Below the pieces are notes generated by a model. The model was not told where the DNA came from. It did no database searches and saw only the letters and a program-made list of their open reading frames with translations. From Corynebacterium sp. HMSC078H07 (lineage in GTDB: Bacteria; Actinomycetota; Actinomycetes; Mycobacteriales; Mycobacteriaceae), in assembly GCF_001812805.1 (NCBI RefSeq), contig NZ_KV810490.1, positions 1 to 64,000 on the forward strand: a stretch of 64,000 nucleotides of DNA. The letters are read 5' to 3'. Below, piece after piece: positions 46,001 through 54,904 of this stretch; the first letter of the stretch is position 1, and the number at the start of each line of letters is the position of its first letter. The position numbers were made by a program, and so were the translations under genes.

Positions 46001-49000
46001 TGGCCTCGCCATCCGGCTGGGAGTTGGTGACCTTCTGCGTCACTGTGATGGTCTTCTTGCCTGGCTTGCCCTCGGTGACAGTCTCAGACGTACCAGCCGG
46101 CATGTTCGGGTCAAACTCGACCTTCACACCGAACGGAACGTCAGTCTCAACCGTCTTGGTGGTTTCACCAGTGGTCTTAGTGCCCACACGAATTTCAGCT
46201 GCAACCGGTTCCTTGGTGCGCTCAGTTGTCACGGTCGGATCGCCATCCGGCTTGCCGTCCTTGATCTTCTGAGTCGAGGTCACAACCTCGGTACCGAGTT
46301 CGCCCTGCTTGTCGACGACCTGCTTGCCTGCCTCCAATTTCGGGTCCGCGGTAATCTTCGTTTCGAACGGCACCGGCTTCTCAGTCTTGGTTACCACAGA
46401 GGTCTCTTTAGCCTTCGGGCCGTACTCGATGATGCGCTCGACAGGTTCAGTGCGGGCCCTGCTTTCCGCAACCTGTGCTTCACCGTTGGTGCCGGTGAAG
46501 GCTGCAGCATAGGAAGCCTCGCCGTTCTTGCCTTCCTGAATAACCCTAGTCTCGCCCGGAGCGAGGTCAGGGTTCGGTCGCAGGGTCGTGCCGAACGGAA
46601 TCGGCTCCTTCCATTCCACCTTGTCGGTCGCCGTGGCCTGCTTGGTACCAACGGTGATGACCTCGTCGACAGGCTGCTTGGTGATCTCCTCGGTGATCTG
46701 CGGATCACCGGGCTTGGAGTTGACGATGTCGCGCTTGATCGTCACCGTCTTCTCACCCGGAACACCTGGCTTCGTCACCTTGGACTCACCAGCAGGCATG
46801 TTCGGGTCGTACTTGATGACGACCTTGAACGGAGCTTCCGTCTTGAAGGTTTCGACGTTCTCACCAGTGGTCATGCCACCAACGCGGATGATCTGCTTGA
46901 CCGGCTCCTTGGTGCGCTCGGTGGTGATTACAGGGTCGCCAGAAGGTTGACCGTCGACAAGCTTCTGCTTAGTCGTAACGGTCTCTTCGCCTTCTTCACC
47001 CTTCTGTTTAACGACCTGCTCACCAGCCTTAAGAGTGTCGTCATAAATGATCTCAGTCTCGAACGGAACGCGGTTCTTCTCGGTGAAGACCAGTTCCTGA
47101 TCATCAAGGCGCGGGCCATACTCCACGATGCGTGGCTTCGGATCCTTGGTCACGGTATCCGACGTGGTCTTCACCGTTGGAACACCGCCCGGCTCAAGGG
47201 TGGCGTCGAATTTCGCAGTGATGGTGCGCTCGCCAGCTTCGCCCTCCTGAACAACCTTCACCTCACCCGGCTTGAGTGCCGAGTTCGGACGCATGATGGT
47301 ATCGAAACCAGTAGCCATGGTCCAGGTCATTTCATCGGTAGCCTTTGCGGGCTTGGTACCAATGACGACGACCTCATTGACCGGAGCCTTGGTCTGCGAC
47401 CACTTGCCCTTTCGGTCCTGTACCTCTGTGCCTGGAACACCTTCGGTTTCGACCTTGTAGGTGCCCTGCGGGACGGTGTCATCGAACTTGTACTCAACAT
47501 CGAACGGCACCTCGCGCGTCGGGGCATCCTGGATGTTGATCGGTGCATAAATCCGATCGGTGGAACCATCGGAGTAGGTAACCGTGACCGGAACCTTGAT
47601 AGAGTCACCCGGCTTCGCGGTCTTAGGTGCAATAGCAATTACGTTGCCCTTGTCATCCAGGCCGACCAGCCAATTGCCGTTGGCCGTCGCGACCGTGTAC
47701 GTCGGATTACCAAACTCGTTTTTATCCCCGGTTGCAGTGTAGCCATCAGCCGGAGTGATCTTGTATGGCTGATCCTTCGCCACGGTAATACCTTCAGGCA
47801 GCTCAATGGTGAGCGGAGAAGTAACCGTCTCACCAGGGAACGTAGTCTCCGGCGGGTAGGTCGGATCGACCTCAAAGTTCTGAGTCAAGTTCACCACGGT
47901 GGTAACTGGGGTCTCATCAGTTGAGCCATCAGGGTAGGTCACCGTGACGTTGTGTACGTGCTTGTCGCCCGGCTTTGAGCCAGCAGGCGGGGTTACGGAA
48001 ACTTCACCGGTTTTCGGATCGATCTTGTAGGTCCATCCATCAACGGTGTCCTTAGTTCTCGGGTTGTCGCCGTCCATGCCGAAGGAGAAGGTCGTACCTT
48101 CCGGTGCACCGTCCCGGTTAACCGAACGCTTCACCTCAGCGCCTGGCTTGGTGGATTGGACCGGGTAGGTAGGCTCGCTGATGTCCTTCTGGTTCCCCTT
48201 CACATTGAACGGTGCGAAGACGGTGTCAGTGGAACCGTCGATGTACGTGACGGTAACAGGGACATTCACACCGTCACCAGGTCGAGCGTCCTTCGGTGCG
48301 GTGGCGGTGACGACACCGTTTTCGTCGACGCTGATCTTCCATCCATTGAAGTCGGAAGGCACCTTGTAGCGCTGCGACGGATCTTTAGCTAGGTCGCGCT
48401 CGGGAATCTTTGATTCGTCCGTGATGTCAGACGTAATCACGCCACCCGGCGTCGTGGTCTGCAGCATGTACTGTGCCTCGTAAACCTGACGCATCTCTGC
48501 CACAACGACGACGGTAGCGATGGTCCTATCAGACGAGCCGTCCTTATAGGTGACGCGAACAGGAATATCCGCGGAACTACCAGGAAGCGCTCGCTTGCTA
48601 ATCGGGGTAGAGATCACACCCGTATCCGGGTCAATCTTTACGTCTTCCCACTTCAAATTACGCGGAGGCGCAATATAGTCCGGATCATTCGGATCCGTGA
48701 TGATGGAGAATTTCGGTTCAGAAGCTTCGTGCATCTTAGTGCGGTCAACCTGGCTGACCGCCAAGTCGCCTGGTCGGCCCGTAACTGTCGGATACACGGG
48801 ATCGTTTGTACGCGCGTAGGCATCGATGACCGTAAACTCTGCCGGAACGGTAGCGGTGGAACCGTCTGGGTAGGTTACTTCTACCGGAACGGTGACAGTC
48901 GTTCCGTTCTGCACAGTCACATCCGGGGTTGCGGTAACCGTACCCTTCTCATCAATGTCGAATTTCCAGTCCTGCGGCAAGTTATCAGGCAACTTGTACT

Positions 49001-51245
49001 TAGCGAGCTTCGGATCGGACAACATCGTATCGATATCCGAAGTCACCTTCTCCCCTGCCTTAGTCACCTGCGCAGGGTAGGAAGCGAAGTCCTTGCCGGT
49101 GCCATCACCAATAACGTTGATGGTTCCGGTCACCACCTGTGGGGTAGCGCCCGTATCGTAGTAAGCCTTCACTGGGATGGTTAGTCGCGCGCCAGGTATA
49201 GCTGTTTCCGGAATCGTCGAAGTCAGCTCACCAGTATTCTCGTCGATAGTGACTGTCCAGTCACCATACTTGTACTCCAAAGAACCGTCTGGGAAAGTAT
49301 AGCGATTGGGCTTCTCGTCATCGGTGCGACCGCCCAAGCCAAGATCCGGCAAGGTTGGCTGAAGCGTAACCGTTTGATTTACGTGGCCAGACTCCGCGGT
49401 GTAGTCCGGAACCTTGATCGCATTGACGATCTGGAAGGGAACCTCAACGGTATCGGTCGTCCCATCTGGGTAGGTAGCGATAACCCTCGGCAAAATCTTG
49501 GTGTTGTTCGCAGCAGCTTCCGGCGACGTCGCCTTGACCTTCACAGTTCCGTCATCATCGACCGTTACTTTCCATCCTTCCGGAACGGACGTAGGGTCAA
49601 CATCAAAAGACTTGGGCCAGACTGGGTCGTATCCCTCAAAGCTGGGCTTTAAATCAAGCTCGGAAACAAGTTCCTTACCAGCTGGGCCCTCGACGGTTCC
49701 TCTGACAGCTAATTCCGTAACCTGAGTATCGTTCGGGTCGATGACAGCGAGCAGCGGAATAATATCTTGCGAGCCATTGGAATAGGTGACGATAACACGA
49801 GGCTGAGCAAACGTGCCCGGCATCGGATTGGCTGGGGTCGTGACCGTGACGTCATAGGTGTTTGGATCTAGCTTGGCGTCCCAACCTCTATAAACGTAGC
49901 GCTTATCAAGTTTAACTTCGGCTTCGACGCCGCCATCCTCACGTCTTCTTATCAAGTCAGCGATCTTGTCACCAACTTGCTTATACGTAAGGGTCTGGGG
50001 CCCAGTGACAACTGTATTCGAAGCCTTATCAACGCCAGAGGTCACCGATTGCTGGACCGGCGAATACTCCGGATCGTGGAACTGGGTGTCGTCGAAGCTC
50101 CACTGATAGTTGCTCACTACGTTGGCCTTATTGTAGCGAGATAGCGAATTAGAGCTATCAAAAGCACTGCCTTCGCCGCCGTTATTCTTCTCAGCAGCAG
50201 CTTGAAGCTGCTCCACAGAACGCGGCTTGGCCAACACGCTAAACCGCATGCCCTGCTGTTGACTCAGCTTCGTGCCCTTGTACTCCGGCATGGTGTAGTA
50301 GATATCGCCGGTAGTCTGATCAATACGCAGGCTCGACGTGCCACCACCGGAAGCAGCGGTGTCGCTCGTTCCGATGAAGCTACCCTGGGCGTCGTAGGCC
50401 TCCACAACCATGCGGGACAGGGAATCATCCACGCCCCCATTTTTAATCGCTGGAACGTTAATCTTACCGACCTTGAGCTCTTCGCCCGGCCTGATCACCA
50501 GCTTTTCTCGGTTCTCCCAGGATACCGAGATCGGATTACATTCGATGTTCTCGCTCGGCCACGGGTTCACGATGGCCGTAAAGGATGCACTGCCCCCCCC
50601 CTGGGTGGCAAACGGGCCGGAGGTACGGTCAGCCTTATAGTTTCCCTGCCAGGCGTAACGTACCGGGTTAGCGGCAGTGGCTTCAGCGAACTGCTTGACT
50701 TTCGCATCGGTCAGTTCCGCGTAGAGGTTCAGGTTTCGCTGGTCCCTAGAGCCATCAATCACGAGGGCTTCGTCGGCCTTGTCTGTGACTACCTTGTCAC
50801 CAAAAGTCTGGCCCGCGTCCGTAGCGGGAATTTGCGCTGCATCGAGGTACTTACCCATCAGGCCTGAATTGGAAAAGTTCCAATCGGCAAACGTGCGGTC
50901 CTTCGAATTATCAAAGGAAACACTCAAGCCCCAGGCTTTCTTGTTGGGGCTGGTCGCAGACGGCTCAGAGGTATACCAGCTGAAACCAGCCTGGCTGCCC
51001 TGCGGAGCGTTCTCCGAGACAACACACGAGCCAGCCGGCAGATCCGAGGCCTTCTGGGCATCCTGCTCCACCGCTCCCGACTTGTCGCGGATACCCCCGG
51101 AGAACTCCGCAGCGGTGGCTTCGGGAACCACCGTATTAAAAGAGGTGATGCTGAGGCCACTCAGCGCGAGCGTAATAGCAGAAAGGGCTGCCACTCCTTT
51201 ACGGGAAGAGCGCCGACGGGCGAAGTCACTTCGTGGTGCATTCAT
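43011..51245 (-). CDS. Giant LASTG-anchored cell-wall surface protein with Rib/YPDG and G5 repeats
   Basis: 2744 residues. A signal peptide (about 1-46, ending EATAA) precedes an N-terminal region to about 430, the likely ligand-binding head. About eight Rib/YPDG-like modules follow (for example VTYPDGSTATVPAEF) to about 1240, then twelve G5-type modules to about 2156, two more Rib-like modules, a Pro/Thr/Ser/Glu stalk with TVTVTVTEDPS repeats, an internal hydrophobic stretch (about 2584-2608), a Pro/Gln-rich segment, and LASTG (2710-2714) with a hydrophobic helix and RRRKES tail. Sortase anchors it to peptidoglycan. Likely an adhesin or biofilm stalk. AAAGGA upstream of ATG 51245. Confidence 0.92.
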   Translation of the reverse strand: MNAPRSDFARRRSSRKGVAALSAITLALSGLSITSFNTVVPEATAAEFSGGIRDKSGAVEQDAQKASDLPAGSCVVSENAPQGSQAGFSWYTSEPSATSPNKKAWGLSVSFDNSKDRTFADWNFSNSGLMGKYLDAAQIPATDAGQTFGDKVVTDKADEALVIDGSRDQRNLNLYAELTDAKVKQFAEATAANPVRYAWQGNYKADRTSGPFATQGGGSASFTAIVNPWPSENIECNPISVSWENREKLVIRPGEELKVGKINVPAIKNGGVDDSLSRMVVEAYDAQGSFIGTSDTAASGGGTSSLRIDQTTGDIYYTMPEYKGTKLSQQQGMRFSVLAKPRSVEQLQAAAEKNNGGEGSAFDSSNSLSRYNKANVVSNYQWSFDDTQFHDPEYSPVQQSVTSGVDKASNTVVTGPQTLTYKQVGDKIADLIRRREDGGVEAEVKLDKRYVYRGWDAKLDPNTYDVTVTTPANPMPGTFAQPRVIVTYSNGSQDIIPLLAVIDPNDTQVTELAVRGTVEGPAGKELVSELDLKPSFEGYDPVWPKSFDVDPTSVPEGWKVTVDDDGTVKVKATSPEAAANNTKILPRVIATYPDGTTDTVEVPFQIVNAIKVPDYTAESGHVNQTVTLQPTLPDLGLGGRTDDEKPNRYTFPDGSLEYKYGDWTVTIDENTGELTSTIPETAIPGARLTIPVKAYYDTGATPQVVTGTINVIGDGTGKDFASYPAQVTKAGEKVTSDIDTMLSDPKLAKYKLPDNLPQDWKFDIDEKGTVTATPDVTVQNGTTVTVPVEVTYPDGSTATVPAEFTVIDAYARTNDPVYPTVTGRPGDLAVSQVDRTKMHEASEPKFSIITDPNDPDYIAPPRNLKWEDVKIDPDTGVISTPISKRALPGSSADIPVRVTYKDGSSDRTIATVVVVAEMRQVYEAQYMLQTTTPGGVITSDITDESKIPERDLAKDPSQRYKVPSDFNGWKISVDENGVVTATAPKDARPGDGVNVPVTVTYIDGSTDTVFAPFNVKGNQKDISEPTYPVQSTKPGAEVKRSVNRDGAPEGTTFSFGMDGDNPRTKDTVDGWTYKIDPKTGEVSVTPPAGSKPGDKHVHNVTVTYPDGSTDETPVTTVVNLTQNFEVDPTYPPETTFPGETVTSPLTIELPEGITVAKDQPYKITPADGYTATGDKNEFGNPTYTVATANGNWLVGLDDKGNVIAIAPKTAKPGDSIKVPVTVTYSDGSTDRIYAPINIQDAPTREVPFDVEYKFDDTVPQGTYKVETEGVPGTEVQDRKGKWSQTKAPVNEVVVIGTKPAKATDEMTWTMATGFDTIMRPNSALKPGEVKVVQEGEAGERTITAKFDATLEPGGVPTVKTTSDTVTKDPKPRIVEYGPRLDDQELVFTEKNRVPFETEIIYDDTLKAGEQVVKQKGEEGEETVTTKQKLVDGQPSGDPVITTERTKEPVKQIIRVGGMTTGENVETFKTEAPFKVVIKYDPNMPAGESKVTKPGVPGEKTVTIKRDIVNSKPGDPQITEEITKQPVDEVITVGTKQATATDKVEWKEPIPFGTTLRPNPDLAPGETRVIQEGKNGEASYAAAFTGTNGEAQVAESRARTEPVERIIEYGPKAKETSVVTKTEKPVPFETKITADPKLEAGKQVVDKQGELGTEVVTSTQKIKDGKPDGDPTVTTERTKEPVAAEIRVGTKTTGETTKTVETDVPFGVKVEFDPNMPAGTSETVTEGKPGKKTITVTQKVTNSQPDGEATVEEKVTEQPVDQVIKVGIKPAENSEKAEWTVPVPYSTTVRVNPDLKPGETRVVQKGENGEKSFTAIFRSVGDESYVAEGETTKEPVEEIIEYGPQAEDTSVVTKTEKPVPFETEIVFDDSLKAGEKVVDKQGENGTEVVTSTQKIVDGKPDGDPTVTTERTKEPVNAKIRVGTKTEGTYTTESEVAVPFETEIQFDDSLPAGTQETVQEGKPGKDKVTTTQTIENSKVTGITTETKPVDEPVKKIIKVGTKGKTTSKTIEWTENTPFEVEVRENPNLKAGETKVVQEGKPGEVKHTVKVTSDNGEISTKDDTEEISKPTKQIIEVGTAPTQTELTDKHTEQTPYETLIETDPNLEAGKVVEDQAGSFGEKEVTKVWKLKDGKVVGDPETTEDVTKEPTPRKLRVGTKVVTETQTETEAEKVTETKEVPVQLDRGFYGVELTKPGEPASQNIKDGSEGNTYEIGELPAGWTATVDENGTVTATPPADAKSGDYAEIPVTVTPEGGKPYTATATFIVKDDQPVDPTQPTETEVITAPTYNPAVIEASDTQTVDINYGHTDGNTYELGEVPAGWTVTIDETTGQLTVMPPDDTPSGTIQEIPVTVTTEDGQTFNVKTVIGVISDNCGCEPVEPNEPTDEPTDEPTGTPTDEPEEPTVKPEVPTTVTVTETVDPSNPTPSEDPKGPEPTDEQPTGDVSTTTVTVTETKESPKPSEPTPSDDPKEPEPKPTVTVTVTEDPSKPTPTDETTSTVPTSDNPKPSDENPTVTVTVTEDPSEPSPTDDTTPAEPSAEETPSEDPTTPVEPSDPTDPDTPAEPSDPTDPNEPTEPDTPSDPNEPRIPEVGSLWPILIPLVLVPAVIGHFINQPGSPAPKLPGLPLKPQKPEDAIKDLQPKAPGEAEQPQPQAPVENEQPKPQDPQAPVESERSNSVESNDVQPSQSDNTSRYTGKSPSTTDSKKSTNSGLLASTGANVLGLLAAGLALIAGAALLLRPGRRRKES
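44775..47520 (-). repeat. G5-module array with a three-module super-repeat
   Basis: About twelve modules of roughly 78 residues fall into three types. Type A ends TTERTKEPV, type B carries FDPNMPAG, and type C carries NPDLKPGETRV and ends EYGP. Their order from the N-terminus is B', C-A-B, C-A-B, C-A-B, C-A. The TCCTTGGTG marker of type A recurs at 44812, 45511, 46210 and 46906, a period of 699, 699 and 696 bases (233 codons). Confidence 0.8.
50593..50601. repeat. Nine-base poly-C/poly-G tract in the surface-protein gene
   Basis: C9 on the plus strand, G9 in the coding strand, encoding the Gly-Gly-Gly of QGGGSA near residue 216. Loss or gain of one base would truncate the remaining 2500 residues, as in a phase-variation tract. 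Confidence 0.7.
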
Positions 51246-51631
51246 TCCTTAGGTCCTTTCAAATGCAGTACCCTGCCTCACCCAACATTGGGCAACCCGA
51301 TAGTCGCTGTGACTTATCAAGACATTGCTTCACAAATCCTCTTGAGAATAGACAGAAAAAAGGCAGATGGTCACCTTGGATATTACCCGCCGTCACAGAA
51401 AATCTCAAGGAAAACAGGCTTTTACCTGGGATTTCTAAGAAAAACTACCCGCCTCATGGGAATTATAATTTTTCCTGAACCACCCACCCTGTGAGAAACT
51501 GATCCGTTTCTGCACTGAAGGAACGGGCGGTTCGGTGAGACGTCGCCAAGCAGGGCGTGCCCATCGGCGTTTTATACAGTCCTGGGACATCGCTCAGATG
51601 CCTGGAGCTTCACCCCTTATGCCTGTCTCTT
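51246..51631. other. Long upstream region of the surface-protein gene
   Basis: 386 bases with no credible gene. It carries the promoter at 51380-51408 and a leader of about 125 bases. The leader is relatively AT-rich. The part nearest 51631 must hold the end of the lipoprotein transcript, but I saw no clear terminator there. Confidence 0.55.
51380..51408 (-). promoter_or_regulatory. Near-consensus promoter for the surface-protein gene
   Basis: On the minus strand TTGAGA (complement of 51403-51408) and TAATAT (complement of 51380-51385) are 17 bases apart. The transcript would start near 51373, giving a leader of about 125 bases. Confidence 0.65.
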
Positions 51632-52408
51632 CTAGGATTCCTCATGGACCAAATCCGAACCGCCGGAAGAGTTGGAGTCGCCCTCCTCATTAAGGTTTTG
51701 CTGGAGGTTGGCCTCCATCCAGGCACGCACGACTGCCTCAAAGTCGTCGGAGTCCTTCACGTCCTGCACTACCTCGTCGAGGTCCTGCGCGGTAAGGAAC
51801 TTGGTGAAGGAGGCGACTTCGAGCTTCTCGTCGCGGTTGAACAGGCCATCTTGGTAGACCACGACGTAATTCTGCGGCAGCTCCGGCTTGGCGTTCGGGC
51901 AGCCTTGAGCGCCTGCGGGTTCCACTACGGACAGCTCCGGCGGCATCGACGCCATGAGCGCGATGTGTGCACGCTCCAAGAAATCTACGTCTTTTGTGCC
52001 CTCATCCTGAGCGGCCGCGTAGTCTTTCGATATCGCGCGGGCTTCCGCTGGATTAAAGGCGTTCAAAAACTCACCCGTGCAGCCTACAAAAAAGTTGCCG
52101 GTGCGGCTCACGCCGCCAGTATGTCCAGTGCCGCGCCGCACCACCATGGGATCCTGGGACACGGTGACTGCGCGTCCTTCATCGAGCAGGGTCTGGCGGT
52201 AGATTTCCGCCAGCACGCGCTGCTTGTGGGACGTCGGGTCAATCATGATGGTGATGGGCGAGGACGCAAAAGGTTGCGGGTCCGGTTTGGGTTCATACTC
52301 GGAGCACGCGCTTATCGACGCCCCCACGATCCCCACCATTGCCACCCCAACAACGCGGGAGAAGGTTCGGGAAGGTGCAGCAAGGCGGGGCATCAAAATC
52401 TGGCGCAT
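51632..52408 (-). CDS. Lipoprotein of unknown function, possibly substrate-binding
   Basis: 258 residues from ATG 52408. A lipoprotein signal peptide ends in the lipobox GASISAC, so the mature protein is lipid-anchored outside the membrane. The body contains ITIMIDPTSHKQRVLAEIYR and a long central helix region, which loosely recalls periplasmic binding proteins of the glycine-betaine type, but the match is weak. The acidic, Ser/Gly-rich C-terminus is disordered. Divergent from mrp, with no transporter genes beside it. Confidence 0.65.
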   Translation of the reverse strand: MRQILMPRLAAPSRTFSRVVGVAMVGIVGASISACSEYEPKPDPQPFASSPITIMIDPTSHKQRVLAEIYRQTLLDEGRAVTVSQDPMVVRRGTGHTGGVSRTGNFFVGCTGEFLNAFNPAEARAISKDYAAAQDEGTKDVDFLERAHIALMASMPPELSVVEPAGAQGCPNAKPELPQNYVVVYQDGLFNRDEKLEVASFTKFLTAQDLDEVVQDVKDSDDFEAVVRAWMEANLQQNLNEEGDSNSSGGSDLVHEES

Positions 52409-52569
52409 TCTTTCTTTTTGACCGGACAAGGCACAGGACATCAAGCACAACATGTCACAACTAACGGGCCGCAGCGCTTAGCTGCAGCGTCTGGCTGAAT
52501 CTTACACACCCCGTAGCCCTCATGCGGTGTGGCTCTCCTCAATGGAGGATGACTAGACTGGTGCGAGTT

Positions 52570-53709
52570 ATGACTAGCGCAATTACTGAATCTGCTGTTC
52601 GTTCCGCGCTTGAGCGCGTCGACGACCCTGAAATCGGCCGTCCCATCACTGAGCTCGGCATGGTGAAGGCCGTGACCGTCAACGGGGCGGATGTGGACAT
52701 CGAGCTGTATCTCACCATCGCCGGCTGCCCGATGAAGAGCACCATCGAATCCAACACCCGCGCAGCCGTCGCTGAGATTGATGGCGTGGGTGAGATTTCC
52801 ATCTCCATGACGCCGATGAGCGATGAGCAACGCAAGGAGCTCAAGCAGAAGCTGCGCGGTGGGCAGGCTGAGCCGGAGATTCCTTTTGCCAAGCCGGAGT
52901 CCACCACCCGCGTATTCGCCGTAGCATCCGGCAAGGGTGGTGTGGGCAAGTCCTCCGTCACGGTGAATCTAGCAGCTGCTCTCGTGGAGAAGGGCCTCAA
53001 GGTCGGCATTGTGGACGCCGATATTTATGGCCACTCCGTCCCCAGCCTGCTCGGCTCCACTGCGGGCCCCACAGTGCTTGACGACGAAATGCTGCTTCCC
53101 CCCATCTCCCATGGCATCAAGCACATTTCCATTGGTCAGTTCGTTGAGGGTAATGCTCCCGTCGTCTGGCGCGGCCCCATGCTGCACCGCGCACTCCAGC
53201 AGTTCCTCGCAGATGTCTTCTGGGGTGACCTAGATGTTCTCCTCCTCGACCTTCCGCCGGGCACCGGTGACGTGGCGCTGTCGGTAGCGCAGCTCATTCC
53301 GAATGCTGAGCTACTCATCGTGACCACCCCGCAGGCTGCGGCTGCCGAGGTTGCCGAGCGCGCCGGTTCCATTTCCCAGCAAACGCGCCAGCGCGTTGCC
53401 GGCGTCATTGAGAACATGGGCGCCATGGTCATGCCGGATGGCTCCACCATGGACATTTTCGGTGAAGGCGGCGGACAGGTCGTGGCTGAGCGCCTTAGCG
53501 TGCTGTTGGGCCACGAGGTTCCGCTCATGGCTTCCATCCCACTGGACCCCGCCCTGCGCGCTGCTGGCGACGAGGGAACGCCCATCGTTATCAAGGCGCC
53601 ACAGTCCCCCGCCACCCAGGCCATCAACTCGGTGGCAGACTCCATCGCCGTGCGCTCGGATTCCCTCGTGGGTAAGAAGCTCGGCCTCGGTGTAACCCGT
53701 AAAAACTAG
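52570..53709 (+). CDS. mrp: Mrp/ApbC iron-sulfur cluster carrier ATPase
   Basis: 379 residues: an N-terminal DUF59/MIP18-like domain (ALERVDDPEIGRPITELGMV) and a P-loop ATPase with the deviant Walker A GKGGVGKSSVTVN, then VGIVDADIYGHSVPSLLG and LLLDLPPGTGDVALSV. The usual C-terminal CxxC of NBP35-type carriers is not evident. Cytosolic Fe-S cluster loading is the likely role. The start is ATG 52570. GTG 52561 is better spaced from the GGAGG at 52553 and is a real alternative. Convergent with tatB, 10 bases apart. Confidence 0.88.
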   Translation: MTSAITESAVRSALERVDDPEIGRPITELGMVKAVTVNGADVDIELYLTIAGCPMKSTIESNTRAAVAEIDGVGEISISMTPMSDEQRKELKQKLRGGQAEPEIPFAKPESTTRVFAVASGKGGVGKSSVTVNLAAALVEKGLKVGIVDADIYGHSVPSLLGSTAGPTVLDDEMLLPPISHGIKHISIGQFVEGNAPVVWRGPMLHRALQQFLADVFWGDLDVLLLDLPPGTGDVALSVAQLIPNAELLIVTTPQAAAAEVAERAGSISQQTRQRVAGVIENMGAMVMPDGSTMDIFGEGGGQVVAERLSVLLGHEVPLMASIPLDPALRAAGDEGTPIVIKAPQSPATQAINSVADSIAVRSDSLVGKKLGLGVTRKN

Positions 53710-53719
53710 TACGCCACGC

Positions 53720-54304
53720 TTACGTGACGTCTTCCCACGAGACGCTGCCCCCGCCGGTGGATGCATTCCCGCCGCGCGGGGGTTGCTCTTTCTCAGGGGA
53801 GCTGGCGTTAGGGTCGGCGTAAATCTGGGAGTAATCAAAGGTCGGGCGGCCTGGCTGCGGCGAGCGCTGCTCGTGCGGATCCTGCGCTGCTGGCTGTGGC
53901 CCACCGGTCTGCTGTGGCGCCTGCCCGGTCTGAGCCGCAGGGGACGGCATGTCCCTTTGAGCGGGGTCCGTGCTGTGTTTGATGTCCTCCGCCATCTTCT
54001 TCGGGTTGAAGTCATCCCAGGCGGAATCGTCGCCGTCGAAAAGCGCCTTTGTGATGACACCACGTGGTCCCAAGCGCGTCCACTCCATCGCCTGCCCGAG
54101 GGGCACGCGGAGGTCATCGAATTCCGAACCCAATCCGTTCATCTCACCATTGAGCTCCGCTTTGGCATTGTTAATGGCCTTGCGCGCCGCGTAGATGGCC
54201 GCACGCACGTCCATAATCACGCCGGGGAGGCGCTCCGGACCAATGATGACGAGGCCGAGGAGAACAATAGTGATGATCTCCAGCCAACCGATTGAGGAAA
54301 ACAC
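53720..54304 (-). CDS. tatB: Sec-independent protein translocase subunit TatB
   Basis: 194 residues. The N-terminus SSIGWLEIITIVLLGLVIIG with PERLPGV is the TatA/B transmembrane helix and hinge. An amphipathic helix follows (IMDVRAAIYAARKAINNAKA), then a long charged, Pro/Gln-rich tail. With TatC it recognises twin-arginine signal peptides. It lies 77 bases downstream of the anti-sigma gene on the same strand, the conserved actinobacterial order sigE-cseE-tatB. Confidence 0.9.
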   Translation of the reverse strand: MFSSIGWLEIITIVLLGLVIIGPERLPGVIMDVRAAIYAARKAINNAKAELNGEMNGLGSEFDDLRVPLGQAMEWTRLGPRGVITKALFDGDDSAWDDFNPKKMAEDIKHSTDPAQRDMPSPAAQTGQAPQQTGGPQPAAQDPHEQRSPQPGRPTFDYSQIYADPNASSPEKEQPPRGGNASTGGGSVSWEDVT

Positions 54305-54381
54305 GAAACTATCTTAACCACTTTGCCGGCAGGATCTGGGACGAGCATGCCGCGCTTACTGAGCACGAGCACTCTCCCAGC

Positions 54382-54831
54382 TCAGCCGCGCTGATTGTGC
54401 TTAATGGCGCGCATCACCATCTCCACCTTGTCCAGGAAATCCTGGCGCGGCTGGCAGGCAGGTTCCTCCGCATCGGGACCTGGACCCGCCCCTTGGTGAG
54501 CAATACCGGCCAGTTTGGCCATGAGGGATTCCGGGGCTCTCACGTGTGATTCCACGCTGCATTCACGGACCCACTCGGAGGCGTTGCGCTGATGGTGAAT
54601 TTCGGCGCGGCACTCGGCACAGTGCACGAGGTGGACGCGCACGCGGTGCGCATATTTTGCGGGCATTTCCCCATCCACGAAAGCCACGATGGCTTCCGGG
54701 CCCAAATGCCCGATGGTGTCCGCGCGCTGTGCGCGAGCCTTAGCCTTATCACGGACCTTGGCCTGTGCCTCCGTAAAGATGCCGGGCAAGGAATGGGAAC
54801 GCTCGTGGGACTTGCCATTTAACGACTCCAC
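54382..54831 (-). CDS. cseE: Anti-sigma factor of SigE (CseE/RseA-like, zinc-associated)
   Basis: 149 residues from the GTG at 54831, which has AAAGGAG 8 bases upstream. A longer ORF overlapping sigE is unlikely. The zinc-associated anti-sigma motif reads RVHLVHCAECRAEI (H-x3-C-x2-C), preceded by LGPEAIVAFVDGEMPAKYAH. It should hold SigE inactive until envelope or oxidative stress. No membrane helix, so a cytosolic type. Position directly behind sigE supports the pairing. Confidence 0.85.
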   Translation of the reverse strand: MESLNGKSHERSHSLPGIFTEAQAKVRDKAKARAQRADTIGHLGPEAIVAFVDGEMPAKYAHRVRVHLVHCAECRAEIHHQRNASEWVRECSVESHVRAPESLMAKLAGIAHQGAGPGPDAEEPACQPRQDFLDKVEMVMRAIKHNQRG

Positions 54832-54904
54832 GAAACGTTCTCCTTTCGTCCTCAATCTTCGGGCCGCCCCTATCGAGGGGGCTAGTTGTTGGCCAAGTCT
54901 AGCG

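Noticed and set aside
44775..47520. Regular repeats that could be mistaken for a CRISPR array
   Set aside because: Units are about 230 bases, coding, in frame and diverged, with no short direct repeats or unique spacers.
44331..47924. 1197-codon plus-strand frame across the G5 array
   Set aside because: It is the complement of the repetitive surface gene, with leucine/arginine-rich meaningless sequence and no start signals.
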